Below are positions 1 through 10,209 of a DNA stretch of 64,000 nt, piece after piece; the first letter of the stretch is position 1; each line of letters begins with the position of its first letter. The notes under the pieces were generated by a model. That model saw nothing but the letters and a program-made list of their open reading frames with translations. It ran no database searches and had not been told where the DNA came from. Position numbers and translations under genes: made by a program. Origin of the DNA: Trinickia soli (GTDB taxonomy: Bacteria > Pseudomonadota > Gammaproteobacteria > Burkholderiales > Burkholderiaceae); NCBI RefSeq assembly GCF_002879855.1, contig NZ_PNYB01000007.1:186001-250000 (forward strand), in the 5' to 3' direction.

Positions 1-1190
1 TTCACTTCTTGCCCGTTGCGCATCACGGTAACCATCTTGTGCAGCACGTAATCGGGGTAGCCCTTCGGAATGCCGACGCCAAGCGCCTGCAACCCCGCCC
101 GGACGCGGGCGACGGTGCCGTGGTGGTCCGAGCCCTGTACGTTGATGACCTTCGAAAAGCCGCGCTCCCACTTGGTGACGTGATAGGCGACATCGGGCAC
201 AAAGTAGGTATAGGTGCCGTCGGACTTGCGCATCACGCGGTCTTTGTCGTCGCCGTAATCGGTCGTGCAGAGCCAGAGCGCTCCTTCATGCTCGAATGTT
301 TTCCCCGTCGCGATCAGCGCGTCGACCGTTTTCGCCACGCGGCCTTCGCTATAAAGCGACGATTCGAGGTAGTACTGGTCGAACTTCACGCCGAAGGCCT
401 GCAGATCCATGTCCTGCTCGTGGCGCAGGTAGGCGACGGCGAATTTGCGGATCGCATCGAGATCGTCGATATCGCCCTTGCCTTTGACGGGCTCGCCGTC
501 TTTGGCCGCGACGGTCTGGCCGGTCATGTAGTCGTGCGCGATGTCGGCAATGTAGTCGCCGTTGTAGGCCGCTTCGGGCCAGCCGGCGTCGCCGGGTTTG
601 AAGCCCTTCGCGCGCGCCTGGGTCGAGGTGGCGAGCGTCTGGATCTGCACACCCGCGTCGTTGTAGTAGAACTCGCGATGGACGGCGTACCCCTGGCTTG
701 CGAGCACGTTGGCGAGCGCATCGCCGAGCGCGGCCTGGCGGCCGTGGCCCAGATGCAGCGGCCCGGTCGGGTTGGCCGAGACGAACTCGACCATCACGCG
801 CTTGCCGGCGCCCTGCGTCGAGAGGCCGAACGCGGCGCCTTCGGCGATGACCGCGCTCACCACGGCCTGCTTCGCTTGCGCGGTCAGGCGCAGATTGATG
901 AAGCCGGGGCCGGCGATTTCGGCCGCTTCGACAAGGCTTTTCGCGGCCGGCTGGGCGAGCAATGCGTCGACGATCCGTTGCGCGAGTTCACGCGGGTTCT
1001 TTTGCAGCGGTTTGGCCAATTGCATGGCGATGTTGCACGCTACGTCGCCATGCGCGGCCGCCTTCGGGCGCTCGAGCGAGATGGCGGGCGCATTGGACGT
1101 GTTGGCCGCGTCGGCGTTTGCTTCGGCGAGAACTTGCTGGACGCCGGCGGCGAGCAAGGCTTCGAGACTCTGTTTGTGTGCAGGCAGCAT
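1..1190 (-). CDS. argS: Arginyl-tRNA synthetase (N-terminal part, runs off the left edge)
   Basis: Cytoplasmic class I aminoacyl-tRNA synthetase that charges tRNA-Arg. The minus frame is open from the ATG at 1190 to the window edge, about 396 residues. It begins [14 protein letters not shown], carries the N-terminal additional domain typical of ArgS, and then the signature [18 protein letters not shown], which holds the HIGH-class motif as HLGH. Further on it reads [19 protein letters not shown], typical of the Rossmann core. The KMSKS-equivalent loop and the anticodon-binding domain lie outside the window. The gene is divergent from the DUF1840 gene. Identification is secure from the motifs; only the C-terminal part is missing. 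Confidence 0.95.
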   Translation of the reverse strand, partial: MLPAHKQSLEALLAAGVQQVLAEANADAANTSNAPAISLERPKAAAHGDVACNIAMQLAKPLQKNPRELAQRIVDALLAQPAAKSLVEAAEIAGPGFINLRLTAQAKQAVVSAVIAEGAAFGLSTQGAGKRVMVEFVSANPTGPLHLGHGRQAALGDALANVLASQGYAVHREFYYNDAGVQIQTLATSTQARAKGFKPGDAGWPEAAYNGDYIADIAHDYMTGQTVAAKDGEPVKGKGDIDDLDAIRKFAVAYLRHEQDMDLQAFGVKFDQYYLESSLYSEGRVAKTVDALIATGKTFEHEGALWLCTTDYGDDKDRVMRKSDGTYTYFVPDVAYHVTKWERGFSKVINVQGSDHHGTVARVRAGLQALGVGIPKGYPDYVLHKMVTVMRNGQEV

Positions 1191-1472
1191 GCTGTTTCGA
1201 TTGGTTCGGCAGTGGCAGTCCGCCGGGCGGACGCGGGTGGTTGGCGCGCGGCGGGAAGGCAACGCCCGTAACGACGACGGGCGCAGGCCGCAAAGGTGCG
1301 CGTTTGGGTCTAGGCGGATTTTAGCAGGTGCTAATATGTCTCAATGAGGCGCCCGGCAGGGGCGGCCAGGTCCGCTCGATCCAACGCGATCCATGGCGGG
1401 CCGGATGCGCCGGCAGTCGAGGCGGCGGCGCCGTCAAGCGGAAGTAAACAGAACGAAGGAAACGGGTCCATC

Positions 1473-1799
1473 ATGTTGATTACATTCAAGTGTCGCGCCG
1501 CGCCGGACGTGGTTATGCTCGAAAATCTGGCTCAATATCTCGTCGGGATCGTGGGCAAGCAACTGGGTGCGCGCGGCGTGATCACGCACGACGAAATGCC
1601 CGCGGCCATCTCGAAGCTCGAGGCGGCGATCGTGACCGACAAACAGGAAATCGCCGAGCACGAAGGACACTTCCACGAAGGGGAAGAGGGCCACGAGCGC
1701 CACGAACTGCCGATCGGCCTCGCGCAACGCGCTTTCCCATTCCTCGATATGCTGCGCGCCGCCCAGCGCGAAAACGCCGACGTCCTCTGGGGGATCTGA
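1473..1799 (+). CDS. DUF1840 domain-containing protein
   Basis: A 108-residue cytosolic protein beginning MLITFKCRAAPDVVML and ending in RENADVLWGI, the conserved layout of the DUF1840 family, whose function is unknown. The central part is rich in Glu and His (EHEGHFHEGEEGHERHE), which could bind metal, but that is inference. I chose the ATG at 1473 because GAAGGA sits about 14 bases upstream and the family starts at MLITF; the open frame extends further upstream without similarity. A strong hairpin with a T-run follows at 1912-1947, so it looks monocistronic. Confidence 0.85.
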   Translation: MLITFKCRAAPDVVMLENLAQYLVGIVGKQLGARGVITHDEMPAAISKLEAAIVTDKQEIAEHEGHFHEGEEGHERHELPIGLAQRAFPFLDMLRAAQRENADVLWGI

Positions 1800-1911
1800 C
1801 CGGCATCGTCGTCGCGCGTTCGCGCCTCGGTCGAGCGGCAAGGCCGCCGACGCGGCAGCGGCTTTCGTCATACCAAAGCCGCAAAAGGTGCCAGACGCCT
1901 CGTTTAACAGC

Positions 1912-1947
1912 AAGCCCGGTGTGCGCAAGCGCGTACACCGGGCTTTT
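1912..1947 (+). terminator. Rho-independent terminator after the DUF1840 gene
   Basis: GCCCGGTGT pairs with ACACCGGGC around a loop that itself can pair, followed by TTTTTGCT on the plus strand. It lies between the convergent DUF1840 gene and the metH reactivation-subunit gene. It may act in both directions, although the minus-strand side has only a weak T-run. Confidence 0.8.
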
Positions 1948-2073
1948 TGCTGGTCTTTTGCGGTATTGCGCACGAACCGCGCCTCACGTCCCTCGCGCCC
2001 AGCGCCGCCGTTCGACCGCGCCTGGCTGTGCCCCTTTTCCGGCGCGCGGCCCCTCCCTGCGGGTCGCGTCGTT

Positions 2074-4791
2074 CTACAGCAACGGCGCGAGCGCCCGCTC
2101 GGCGTCGGCCATGGCCAGCCCGTTGCGGCGTGCGAAATCCTCGACTTGGTCGCGATCGATCTTGCCGACCGAGAAGTAGCGGCTGTCGGGATGGGCGATG
2201 TAAAAACCCGAGACGCTTGCGGCCGGCAGCATCGCCAGCGATTCGGTGACCGTCATGCCGACTTCGTCGGCCTTGAGCGTCGCGAACAGGTCGCGCTTGA
2301 CGAGGTGATCGGGGCAGGCCGGATAACCGGGGGCCGGGCGGATGCCGACGTAGCGCTCGGCGATCAGCGCCTCGTTGTCGAGCGCCTCAGTGCGCGCATA
2401 GCCCCAAAACTCGCGGCGTACGCGTGCATGCATGGCTTCGGCGAATGCTTCAGCCAGGCGGTCCGCGAGCGCCTTGAACATGATTGCGCTGTAATCGTCG
2501 AGGTCGGCCAGAAACTGCTTCTCTTTGACCTCGACACCCAAGCCGGCCGTCACGGCGAACATGCCGATGTAATCGGCGACGCCCGAGTCTTTCGGTGCGA
2601 CGAAATCGGCCAGCGAGCGATTGGGCCGCATGACGCCGTCCACGACAGGCCGCACGCTTTGCTGACGCAGGTTGTGCCAGGTCAGCGCCACCTGCGTGCG
2701 CGATTCGTCGGTGTAGATTTCGATATCGTCGTCGCCGACCGTATTCGCCGGCAGCAGCGCGATCACCCCGCTTGCCGTCAGCCAACGCCCTTGTATGAGC
2801 CGCGCGAGCATCGATTTCGCGTCGGAGAACACGCGTCGTGCCGATTCGCCGACGATCTCGTCATTGAGAATGGCCGGATAGGGTCCGGCCAGGTCCCAAG
2901 TCTGAAAGAACGGGCCCCAGTCGATGTACGGTGCGAGTTCGTTCAGATCGTAGTTCTTGAACACGCGCCGGCCGATGAACGCCGGCTTGACGGGGTGATA
3001 GGCGGCCCAATCGATCTTGGCCTTGTTCGCGCGCGCCGCAGCCAGCGTGACCATCGGCTGCGCTTTCCGATTGGCGTGCTGCAGGCGAATGCGATCGTAG
3101 TCGGCTTTGAGCTCGTCGAGATACCGGGCTGCACCTTCATCCGAGAGCAGGCTTGACGCCACCGAGACCGAGCGCGACGCGTCCGGCACGTAGACCACGG
3201 GCCCCTCGTAGTTCGGCGCGATCTTCACTGCCGTATGAACGCGCGAAGTCGTTGCGCCGCCGATCAGGAGCGGGATCTTCTTGATGCGGAAATACTCGTC
3301 GCGTTGCATCTCCGACGCGACGTAGGCCATTTCTTCGAGGCTCGGCGTGATGAGGCCCGACAACCCGACGATGTCCGCGCCTTCGACCTTCGCTTTGGCG
3401 AGAATCTCGCTGCACGGGACCATGACGCCCATGTTGACGACTTCGAAGTTGTTGCACTGGAGCACGACCGACACGATGTTCTTGCCGATGTCGTGAACGT
3501 CGCCCTTGACGGTTGCGATGACGATCTTGCCTTTCGCCCGCACGTCGCCGCCGGCTTCGGCGAGCCGCTTCTTTTCTTCCTCGATGAACGGAATCAGATG
3601 CGCGACGGCCTGCTTCATGACGCGTGCGGACTTGACCACCTGCGGCAGGAACATCTTGCCCTGACCGAACAAGTCGCCGACGATGTTCATGCCGTCCATC
3701 AGCGGCCCTTCGATCACGTTGATCGGCCGCCCGCCCGCCGCGGCGATCTTCTGGCGCGCCTCTTCGGTATCTTCGACGATGAAGTTCGTGATGCCCAGCA
3801 CGAGCGCATGGGCGAGCCGCGCCTCGACGGGTTGATTGCGCCATTCGAGGTTCTCTTCCTTCTTCGCGGCGCCCGTCTTGAACTTGTCGGCGATCTCGAG
3901 CAGGCGATCGGTGGCATCGGGGCGGCGGTTCAGAATGACGTCTTCGACACGCTCGCGCAGCTCGGGATCGAGATCGGCATAGACGCCGAGCTGCCCCGCG
4001 TTGACGATGCCCATGTCCATGCCCGCTTGAATCGCGTGGTAAAGGAACACCGTATGAATCGCTTCGCGCACGGGATCGTTGCCGCGGAACGAGAACGACA
4101 CGTTGGAGACGCCGCCGCTCACCTTCGCACGCGGCAGGTTCTGCTTGATCCAGCGCGTCGCTTCGATGAAGTCGACGGCGTAGTTGTTGTGCTCGTCGAT
4201 ACCGGTCGCGACAGCGAAAATGTTCGGATCGAAAATGATGTCGTCGGGCTCGAAGCCCACTTCGTCGACGAGGATCCGGTACGAGCGCTGGCAGATCAGC
4301 GTCTTGCGCTCGAAGGTATCGGCCTGGCCGGTCTCGTCGAAGGCCATGACGACAGCTGCGGCACCGTAGCGGCGAATGAGTCGCGCGTGATGGCGAAACG
4401 CATCTTCGCCTTCCTTCAGCGAGATCGAGTTGACGATGGCCTTGCCTTGGACGCACTTGAGCCCGGCTTCGATCACCTCCCATTTGGACGAGTCGATCAT
4501 GATCGGCACGCGCGCGATATCGGGCTCGGAGGCAATCAGATTCAGAAAGCGCACCATGGCCGCTTTCGAATCGAGCATCGCCTCGTCCATGTTGATGTCG
4601 ATGATCTGGGCGCCGTTCTCCACCTGCTGACGCGCCACGGCGAGCGCTTCGTCGAACTGGCCGTTCAGGATCATGCGTGCGAAGGCCTTCGAACCCGTGA
4701 CGTTCGTGCGTTCGCCGACGTTGATGAAAAGTGCGTCGGCGCCGACGTTAAACGGCTCGAGGCCGGCGAGGCGCATCATGTGTTCGGTCAT
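2074..4791 (-). CDS. metH: Methionine synthase subunit: folate, cobalamin and reactivation domains
   Basis: A 905-residue protein equal to the C-terminal three modules of cobalamin-dependent methionine synthase. In order: a pterin-binding domain (about residues 15-290, [16 protein letters not shown] near the start), a helical B12 cap (about 305-410), the B12-binding fold with the axial-histidine motif DVHDIGKNI at 431-439 (His433), and the AdoMet-dependent reactivation domain with [14 protein letters not shown] near the C-terminus. It lacks the homocysteine-binding module, which is the separate gene immediately upstream (4849-5934, 57-base gap). The two products must cooperate to methylate homocysteine. 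The start at 4791 gives [16 protein letters not shown], as in homologues. Confidence 0.93.
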   Translation of the reverse strand: MTEHMMRLAGLEPFNVGADALFINVGERTNVTGSKAFARMILNGQFDEALAVARQQVENGAQIIDINMDEAMLDSKAAMVRFLNLIASEPDIARVPIMIDSSKWEVIEAGLKCVQGKAIVNSISLKEGEDAFRHHARLIRRYGAAAVVMAFDETGQADTFERKTLICQRSYRILVDEVGFEPDDIIFDPNIFAVATGIDEHNNYAVDFIEATRWIKQNLPRAKVSGGVSNVSFSFRGNDPVREAIHTVFLYHAIQAGMDMGIVNAGQLGVYADLDPELRERVEDVILNRRPDATDRLLEIADKFKTGAAKKEENLEWRNQPVEARLAHALVLGITNFIVEDTEEARQKIAAAGGRPINVIEGPLMDGMNIVGDLFGQGKMFLPQVVKSARVMKQAVAHLIPFIEEEKKRLAEAGGDVRAKGKIVIATVKGDVHDIGKNIVSVVLQCNNFEVVNMGVMVPCSEILAKAKVEGADIVGLSGLITPSLEEMAYVASEMQRDEYFRIKKIPLLIGGATTSRVHTAVKIAPNYEGPVVYVPDASRSVSVASSLLSDEGAARYLDELKADYDRIRLQHANRKAQPMVTLAAARANKAKIDWAAYHPVKPAFIGRRVFKNYDLNELAPYIDWGPFFQTWDLAGPYPAILNDEIVGESARRVFSDAKSMLARLIQGRWLTASGVIALLPANTVGDDDIEIYTDESRTQVALTWHNLRQQSVRPVVDGVMRPNRSLADFVAPKDSGVADYIGMFAVTAGLGVEVKEKQFLADLDDYSAIMFKALADRLAEAFAEAMHARVRREFWGYARTEALDNEALIAERYVGIRPAPGYPACPDHLVKRDLFATLKADEVGMTVTESLAMLPAASVSGFYIAHPDSRYFSVGKIDRDQVEDFARRNGLAMADAERALAPLL

Positions 4792-4848
4792 GGTTGTCTT
4801 CGATGGAAAGCGGGATGGCTCGAAGTGGGCAGACTGGCGTGCGCCGCG

Positions 4849-5934
4849 TCAGGCTGCGTCGCGATAGTTCGCCCACGCACGGGGCTTCACGCCGTTCAGC
4901 GCCTTGGCGATCGCCGCGATATGTTCGGGCGTCGTGCCGCAACAGCCGCCCGCGAGATTCACGAGCCCTGCTTGCGCAAATTCCTCGAGCTGTCGCGACG
5001 TGTCTTCGGGTGTCTCGTCGAAGCCCGTGTCGCTCATCGGATTGGGCAGGCCCGCGTTCGGGTAGCACGACACGTAGGTATCGCAGAGCTTGGCGAGTTC
5101 GGCGATATACGGGCGCATCAGCGCGGCGCCGAGCGCGCAGTTCAAGCCGAACGTCAGCGGCTTCGCATGGCGCAGCGAATTCCAAAACGCTTCGACCGTC
5201 TGCCCCGACAAGATGCGACCCGATGCGTCCGTCACCGTGCCCGAAATCATGATCGGCAAGACTTCGCCTGTGTTCTCGAACAATTCGTCGAGCGCGAACA
5301 GTGCGGCCTTCGCGTTGAGCGTATCGAAGATCGTTTCGACGAGGAACAAATCCGCGCCGCCGTCGAGCAGGGCTTGTGCTTGCTCGTAGTAGGCCGCGCG
5401 CAGTTCGTCGAACGTGACGTTGCGCGCCCCGGGATCGTTGACGTCGGGCGAAATGCTGGCCGTTTTCGGCGTCGGCCCGATCGCACCCGCGACGAAGCGA
5501 GGCTTGTCGGGCGTCGAGTATTTGTCGCAGGCTGCGCGCGCGAGCCTCGCTGACTCGAGATTCATCTCCCGCGCCAGCGATTCCATGCCGTAGTCGGCCT
5601 GCGCGACCGACGTGGCGCCGAAGGTATTGGTTTCGATAATATCGGCGCCCGCGGCCAGGTACTGCTCGTGGATCTCGCTGATGATCTGCGGCTGCGTGAG
5701 CGAGAGCAACTCGTTGTTGCCCTTGACGTCGCGTGCAAAATCCTTGAACCGCTCGCCGCGGTAGCGCGCTTCGTCGAGCTTGTAGCGCTGAATCATCGTG
5801 CCCATCGCGCCGTCCAGAATCAGGATGCGCGACGCAAGCAGCGCGGGCAGCTGCGCGCCTCGCGTGTAGTGCGTGCCGGAGGCAGGGGTTCCGGCGGCGG
5901 GCGATCCCGCTTGAGCGGCGGCGGACGAATTCAT
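4849..5934 (-). CDS. metH: Methionine synthase subunit: homocysteine/zinc-binding domain
   Basis: A 361-residue homocysteine S-methyltransferase domain protein, the N-terminal module of MetH as a stand-alone polypeptide. It shows [17 protein letters not shown] near residue 33, TNTFGATSV, and the three zinc cysteines expected of the family (GLNCALGA and the pair in [11 protein letters not shown]). It presents zinc-bound homocysteine to methylcobalamin carried by the downstream subunit. The frame is open to 6045, but the ATG at 5934 ([10 protein letters not shown]) is preferred because upstream codons are low-complexity and overlap the promoter region. The first 30 residues are an Ala/Gly/Ser-rich leader that may be unstructured. 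Confidence 0.92.
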   Translation of the reverse strand: MNSSAAAQAGSPAAGTPASGTHYTRGAQLPALLASRILILDGAMGTMIQRYKLDEARYRGERFKDFARDVKGNNELLSLTQPQIISEIHEQYLAAGADIIETNTFGATSVAQADYGMESLAREMNLESARLARAACDKYSTPDKPRFVAGAIGPTPKTASISPDVNDPGARNVTFDELRAAYYEQAQALLDGGADLFLVETIFDTLNAKAALFALDELFENTGEVLPIMISGTVTDASGRILSGQTVEAFWNSLRHAKPLTFGLNCALGAALMRPYIAELAKLCDTYVSCYPNAGLPNPMSDTGFDETPEDTSRQLEEFAQAGLVNLAGGCCGTTPEHIAAIAKALNGVKPRAWANYRDAA

Positions 5935-5979
5935 GGCGGGCAAGCGCGGGGCGCGGTTCGGAAAAGAGGGAAAACCGTC

Positions 5980-5985
5980 ATTGTA
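5980..5985 (-). promoter_or_regulatory. metH: Putative -10 element of the split metH operon
   Basis: TACAAT on the minus strand, about 45 bases before the homocysteine-subunit start codon. No good -35 hexamer is visible at the usual distance, so the call rests on the -10 and its placement. I saw no obvious cobalamin or SAH riboswitch in the short leader. Confidence 0.4.
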
Positions 5986-6043
5986 GCGGCTGCCGGCCAA
6001 CGCCGCCGGAGGCCGCCGGCCTCGGGACGCTTGGGCCGGACCC

Positions 6044-6078
6044 AAAACAAAACCCCGTCCGGCAAGCCGGACGGGGTT
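6044..6078 (-). terminator. Rho-independent terminator of the DUF3567 gene
   Basis: AACCCCGTCCGGC and GCCGGACGGGGTT form a perfect stem with a tiny loop. Read on the minus strand it is followed by TTGTTTT. It separates the DUF3567 transcript from the metH genes downstream. Confidence 0.85.
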
Positions 6079-6118
6079 CGATGGGCGCTGTCGTGCCGCC
6101 GTGCGCGCCTGCAGCCAG

Positions 6119-6376
6119 TTAGTGCAGGACGACCGGTTGTGTCATCAGACTGTCAAATTGGCCAAGGAACTCGTCGACTTCATCGAGTGTGGGTTCTTCT
6201 TCGATCAGCTTGCGGACGTGTTCGCGGAATTGGGCCGCCATCGCGCCGTCGATGAAGATCTCGCGCTGCGTGTTCTTATCTACGATTTCGTAGCCACCCG
6301 CGTTCATCGCCAGATGGCCAGCCTGCGGCGCGAATTCGACGACACAATAATTGGGGCTGTTGTAGATCATTTGCAT
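6119..6376 (-). CDS. DUF3567 domain-containing protein
   Basis: An 85-residue soluble protein starting [17 protein letters not shown], which matches the betaproteobacterial DUF3567 family of unknown function. The middle holds [17 protein letters not shown] and the C-terminal half is acidic and helical ([16 protein letters not shown]). The start is supported by AAAGGAG nine bases upstream. It has its own terminator (6044-6078). No cysteine pair, signal peptide or membrane segment is present. Confidence 0.85.
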   Translation of the reverse strand: MQMIYNSPNYCVVEFAPQAGHLAMNAGGYEIVDKNTQREIFIDGAMAAQFREHVRKLIEEEPTLDEVDEFLGQFDSLMTQPVVLH

Positions 6377-6664
6377 GGCGACACTCCTTTATTCCGTTAG
6401 GCTCCTGGCCTGTTTCGCCTGGTACGTGGAGCTTGTTGCATGGAATTTCAAGGGTTGGGTCTTAAACGACGCTTAAAACGGGTTCGAACATTGCAACCAA
6501 ACATTGCCACATTGCCGCTCTGTCCACTGCTTTCATCGTCGACCTCATCGTCCACCTTAAGGTTAGACCTCAACCGGATAAAACGTTCGAACGGTGGCCG
6601 AAAACATCGAGGTTCGTCCATGCGCCCCGATTACTCTTGATTACGGCACGCGCGAGCCTTTGGT

Positions 6665-7867
6665 TTAGGGGTTTTCGCGCGCTCGAATCGGCGTCGTGTC
6701 GGCGGTCCCGGTTTCGGACGCATCATCGGCTGTCTTTGTCTCCGAGGACGCATTTTTCGCGCCCGGAGGCACGACCGGGCCGCGCCAGACCAGTTCGAAT
6801 TGCGAGCCGTTCGGCTCCGTTTGCACAATGCGGGCGGGCAACCAGCCCAGCGACGGTGCGAGCCAGACGTCGATGCGGCGCCGATCGCCGTCATGCCGCG
6901 GCAGTCTCATAAAGTGGCGCGCCTCTATAAATCCTTCAGCAGTCCGAATCGATTCGTCGCCGATCGTCTCGATCGGCCACAGTTCCGCACTGTCGTCGTC
7001 CGCCACGTAGAACGCGCGCGTGACGCCGCTCTTGTAGGCGTCAGGGTTTCCGCGCACGAGGCTTGCAAGCTGCATGACCATGCTGAACCGATCCTGTGCG
7101 CCATCGGGCAGCGACAGCGTCGCGCTCGTGCGCGTGAAGCCGATGCGCCTGGCCGCGCGATCGAAGGTTGTCACGTCTTCGGGGCGGCGGCCGCGCTTTT
7201 CGATGTAGTGCTCGGGCGCCAGCCCGAATGCATCGATGCGGCCGCGGCTTTGGTACGAAAAGGTGCCGACGAATGGCAGCGGTACCGAGACGATCATCTC
7301 GTAGCTGTCGCGCTCGCTCGCCCAGTGGATCGTGCCCGGCGCATTTTCCACCCCGTTGTAAAAGGTGTTGTAGTGCAAATCCCCCGACGGCGGTACCGAA
7401 AACCGTACGCCGGCGCTTGTTATGCTCGCCGCGTCGGCCGGGGCGGCGAGCGCGTTGCTCGCAGCGGAAGCGCTGGCGGCGCTTGCCCCGCCCGGCTTCG
7501 TTGCGTTTGCATCGGTTTTGCCGGCTGCCTCGGTTGCAGCGGGTGCGCTCGGGCGCGGCGCAAGCGCATGCAGCACCGGCGCTTGCCGATGCGGCTGGCC
7601 TTGCCGGGGGGCGGTGGGGGCGGTGACGGCGCGGCTCGGGCCTGCCTCGCGGGCGATCGGTTGCGGGGCCAAGAGCGCGACCTGGATCGGCGGCCTCACC
7701 GAAGCGAGCGCAAAGGTGTCCCGGTGTCGGGCGAACCATACGAATGCGGCGCCGTGGAGCGCAACCGTGGTCGCGAACACCGCGCTCCAGCGCCAGAGGC
7801 GCTTGTGCGGTTCGCCGCTGCGCGCAAGAACGGCGCGCGCGGCATCGGAAGCGAATACGTACGACAT
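6665..7867 (-). CDS. DUF3108 domain-containing protein
   Basis: A 400-residue protein beginning MSYVFASDAARAVL. After a short cytoplasmic stretch it has one membrane segment (AVFATTVALHGAAFVWF, about residues 28-45), then an Ala/Pro-rich linker (to about 165), then a periplasmic DUF3108 domain (SVPPSGDLHYNTFYNG, EHYIEKRGRRPEDVTTF, ending in a Gln-Phe-Glu-Leu strand). DUF3108 proteins are predicted beta-rich envelope proteins of unknown role. The ORF is open to 8005, but the ATG at 7867 is preferred because the upstream residues are unlike a protein start. The C-terminal tail (about 35 residues) is Thr/Ala/Glu-rich. Confidence 0.82.
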   Translation of the reverse strand: MSYVFASDAARAVLARSGEPHKRLWRWSAVFATTVALHGAAFVWFARHRDTFALASVRPPIQVALLAPQPIAREAGPSRAVTAPTAPRQGQPHRQAPVLHALAPRPSAPAATEAAGKTDANATKPGGASAASASAASNALAAPADAASITSAGVRFSVPPSGDLHYNTFYNGVENAPGTIHWASERDSYEMIVSVPLPFVGTFSYQSRGRIDAFGLAPEHYIEKRGRRPEDVTTFDRAARRIGFTRTSATLSLPDGAQDRFSMVMQLASLVRGNPDAYKSGVTRAFYVADDDSAELWPIETIGDESIRTAEGFIEARHFMRLPRHDGDRRRIDVWLAPSLGWLPARIVQTEPNGSQFELVWRGPVVPPGAKNASSETKTADDASETGTADTTPIRARENP

Positions 7868-8029
7868 GGCATCAGGCTCGGGCGTCGACCGGGACGGCGA
7901 TGCATCGCGCGGTATTTTTGAGCGAAGGGCGGCACGAGAATCGCCATGATGCCTGCAAACGGCGCGCCTTGCCGGCGGCGCTTGCGATTGACTGATGTGG
8001 CGCACGCCCGGGACAGCACGGCGTCCCGC

Positions 8030-8902
8030 TCAGCGCGGCGTCTCGCTGTAGCCGAGTTCGTACGATAGTTTGCGTGCGCAGTCCTTTAACTCGACGGCGA
8101 TCCGGCCATCCCAGGACAAGTCGAATGCGCCCTCATGTCCGAGTGCAATGAGACCCAGCGCGAGGTCGCCCGCTGCGTCGAACACGGGCATGCAGAAAGC
8201 ATGGATCGTCGGCAGCAGCATGCCGGCCACGCGCGCCGCGCCGTTCGCACGAATTTCTTCGAGCGCGCTGTCCAGTTGCGCTTCGCTGCGCGGGCCGCTC
8301 GCATGGGCCGCGCGACGCGAATCGTCGAGTTCGCGATCGATCATCGCCTGCGTCTTACTGCGCGGCAAATAGGCGGCGAACAGCAGGCCGGTGGCCGAAC
8401 CCAGCAACGGCATGACGTCGCCGAGCTTGAGCGAGGCTTTGACCGGGTGGCTCGACTCCGTCCAGTGCACGACAGTCGGGCCAAGATTGCCCCATACCGC
8501 GATCCCGACCGTAATGTCGAGGCGATCGCGCAAATCGGCGAGCGCAACCCGCGCGAGCTTGACCCCATCAACGCGCGCGAGCCGCGCGAGTCCCAGTTGC
8601 AGCGCAAAGCCGCCGAGCTCATAACGTCCCGAGTCCGGATCCTGCGCGACGACGCCAAGCCGCAGGAAGCTGACGAGATAACGATGGGCCTTGGCCGGGC
8701 TCATTTGGGCGCGCTTGGCGAGGTCGCGCAACATCATCGCGCGCGGCTCGTTCGTCAGGACTTCGAGCAGGCGGAAGCCCACTTCGATCGATTGGATGCC
8801 CGAGCGGACCTTCTCTTCGCCGTCGCCGTCGACGGCGTCGTCGAGCGGATCGCCGAGCGTGGGATCGAACGTGTCGGGGGAAGGGGGTGAGGACGCGGAC
8901 AT
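8030..8902 (-). CDS. IclR family transcriptional regulator
   Basis: A 290-residue DNA-binding regulator. The N-terminal winged helix-turn-helix spans about residues 30-90 (SIEVGFRLLEVL, LRDLAKRAQMSPAKAHRYL), followed by an IclR effector domain with DITVGIAVWGNLGPTVV and LLFAAYLP. It is divergent from the fumarylacetoacetase-family and crotonase genes, so it most likely controls them; that is inference from position. ATG 8902 (MSASSPPSP) is preferred to the TTG at 8914. The first 30 residues are acidic and low-complexity. Confidence 0.88.
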   Translation of the reverse strand: MSASSPPSPDTFDPTLGDPLDDAVDGDGEEKVRSGIQSIEVGFRLLEVLTNEPRAMMLRDLAKRAQMSPAKAHRYLVSFLRLGVVAQDPDSGRYELGGFALQLGLARLARVDGVKLARVALADLRDRLDITVGIAVWGNLGPTVVHWTESSHPVKASLKLGDVMPLLGSATGLLFAAYLPRSKTQAMIDRELDDSRRAAHASGPRSEAQLDSALEEIRANGAARVAGMLLPTIHAFCMPVFDAAGDLALGLIALGHEGAFDLSWDGRIAVELKDCARKLSYELGYSETPR

Positions 8903-9078
8903 GAGAGAGAGCAATACCGACGAAAGGCCAAAAGCGATGGAAGGCTGGGCGCAAAGGATGAAACCACCGATCCTCGGGCGCGGCCGGACGACACGTTGGA
9001 TGAAGTGGGGCGGCGCCCGGGATTCGCCATCGTAAAATAGATTCCTTCTATCGTCATCACACGGCTTCGATCCTTTAC

Positions 9079-10074
9079 ATGAAACTCGCCACGCTCAAAG
9101 ACGGTTCGCGCGACGGTCAACTGATCGTCGTCTCGCGCGACTTGCGCATGGCCGCGATCGCCGATGCGATTGCGCCGACGCTGCAGCGCGCGCTCGACGA
9201 CTGGCCCTTCTATGCGCCGCAGCTTGTCGAACTCTACGATGCGCTCAATCAAGGCCGCGCCCGAAACGCTTTCGCATTCGATGCGAACGACTGCATGGCC
9301 CCGCTGCCGCGCGCGTTTCAGTGGGCTGACGGCTCCGCCTACGTGAACCATGTCGAGCTCGTGCGCCGCGCGCGCGGCGCCGACATGCCGCCCGAGTTCT
9401 GGACCGATCCGCTGATGTACCAGGGCGGCAGCGACGATTTTCTGGGCCCGCGCGAGGACATCGTCTGCGCCTCGGAGGCGTTCGGCATCGACTTCGAGGC
9501 TGAAGTGGCTGTCATCACCGCCGACGTGCCGATGGCCGCGACGCCCGAAGCCGCGCTCAAGGCCGTGCGCCTCGTCATGCTCGCCAACGACGTGTCGCTG
9601 CGCAATCTGATTCCGGCCGAACTCGCGAAAGGCTTCGGTTTCTTTCAAAGCAAGCCGGCTACCGCGTTTTCGCCTGTGGCCGTGACGCCGGACGAACTCG
9701 GCGAATATTGGCGCGAGGGCCGTGTCTCGCGGCCCATGATCGTGCATTGGAACGGGAAGAAGGTCGGGCAGCCCGATGCCGGCGTCGATATGGTGTTCCA
9801 CTTCGGTCAGCTGATCGCCCATGCCGCCAAGACGCGCAATCTGCGCGCAGGCTCCATCGTCGGTTCGGGCACTGTCTCGAACAAGGACGAGAAACGCGGC
9901 TACTGCTGTATCGCCGAGAAGCGCTGCCTGGAGACAATCGCGAACGGCGCGCCGCAAACGGAGTTCATGAAGTACGGCGACACGGTCAAGATCGAGATGT
10001 TCGACGAGGCCGGCAAGTCGATCTTCGGCGCCATCGAGCAATCGGTCGCGCCGCTCGAGCGCATCCAGCGATGA
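9079..10074 (+). CDS. Fumarylacetoacetate hydrolase family protein
   Basis: A 331-residue soluble metal-dependent C-C hydrolase or decarboxylase of the FAH superfamily. An N-terminal domain (MKLATLKDGSRDGQL) precedes the catalytic domain, with EAEVAVIT carrying metal-binding acidic residues, LANDVSLRN, and GTVSNKDEKRGYCCIAEKR. The length fits the shorter FAH-like proteins of Burkholderia rather than the eukaryotic-type enzyme of about 420 residues. The substrate cannot be told from sequence. It is divergent from the IclR gene and is followed after 135 bases by a crotonase, suggesting an acyl or aromatic degradation pathway. Confidence 0.85.
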   Translation: MKLATLKDGSRDGQLIVVSRDLRMAAIADAIAPTLQRALDDWPFYAPQLVELYDALNQGRARNAFAFDANDCMAPLPRAFQWADGSAYVNHVELVRRARGADMPPEFWTDPLMYQGGSDDFLGPREDIVCASEAFGIDFEAEVAVITADVPMAATPEAALKAVRLVMLANDVSLRNLIPAELAKGFGFFQSKPATAFSPVAVTPDELGEYWREGRVSRPMIVHWNGKKVGQPDAGVDMVFHFGQLIAHAAKTRNLRAGSIVGSGTVSNKDEKRGYCCIAEKRCLETIANGAPQTEFMKYGDTVKIEMFDEAGKSIFGAIEQSVAPLERIQR

Positions 10075-10209
10075 CGCGGCGCGCGCGCCGGGTTTGGCCC
10101 GATGCGGGGCCGTCGGTGCGCGCCTACACTGACACGATCGGGCGGCCCGGGCATTCGGCCTCCCACGCTTTCTCAAGCCTCCTTTTTGCCACGAACACGA
10201 GCCGACCGG

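Noticed and set aside
1344-1472. Upstream extension of the DUF1840 gene to ATG 1344
   Set aside because: The additional 43 residues have no similarity to the family and no ribosome site; the family begins at MLITF (1473).
3235-5553. A 772-codon plus-strand open frame opposite the metH genes
   Set aside because: It is antisense to two genes with clear family motifs, spans both of them and shows no recognisable domain. High GC content creates such shadow frames.
5935-6043. Cobalamin or S-adenosylhomocysteine riboswitch upstream of metH
   Set aside because: The leader between the -10 element and the start is only about 40 bases, too short for either class, and no conserved core was visible.
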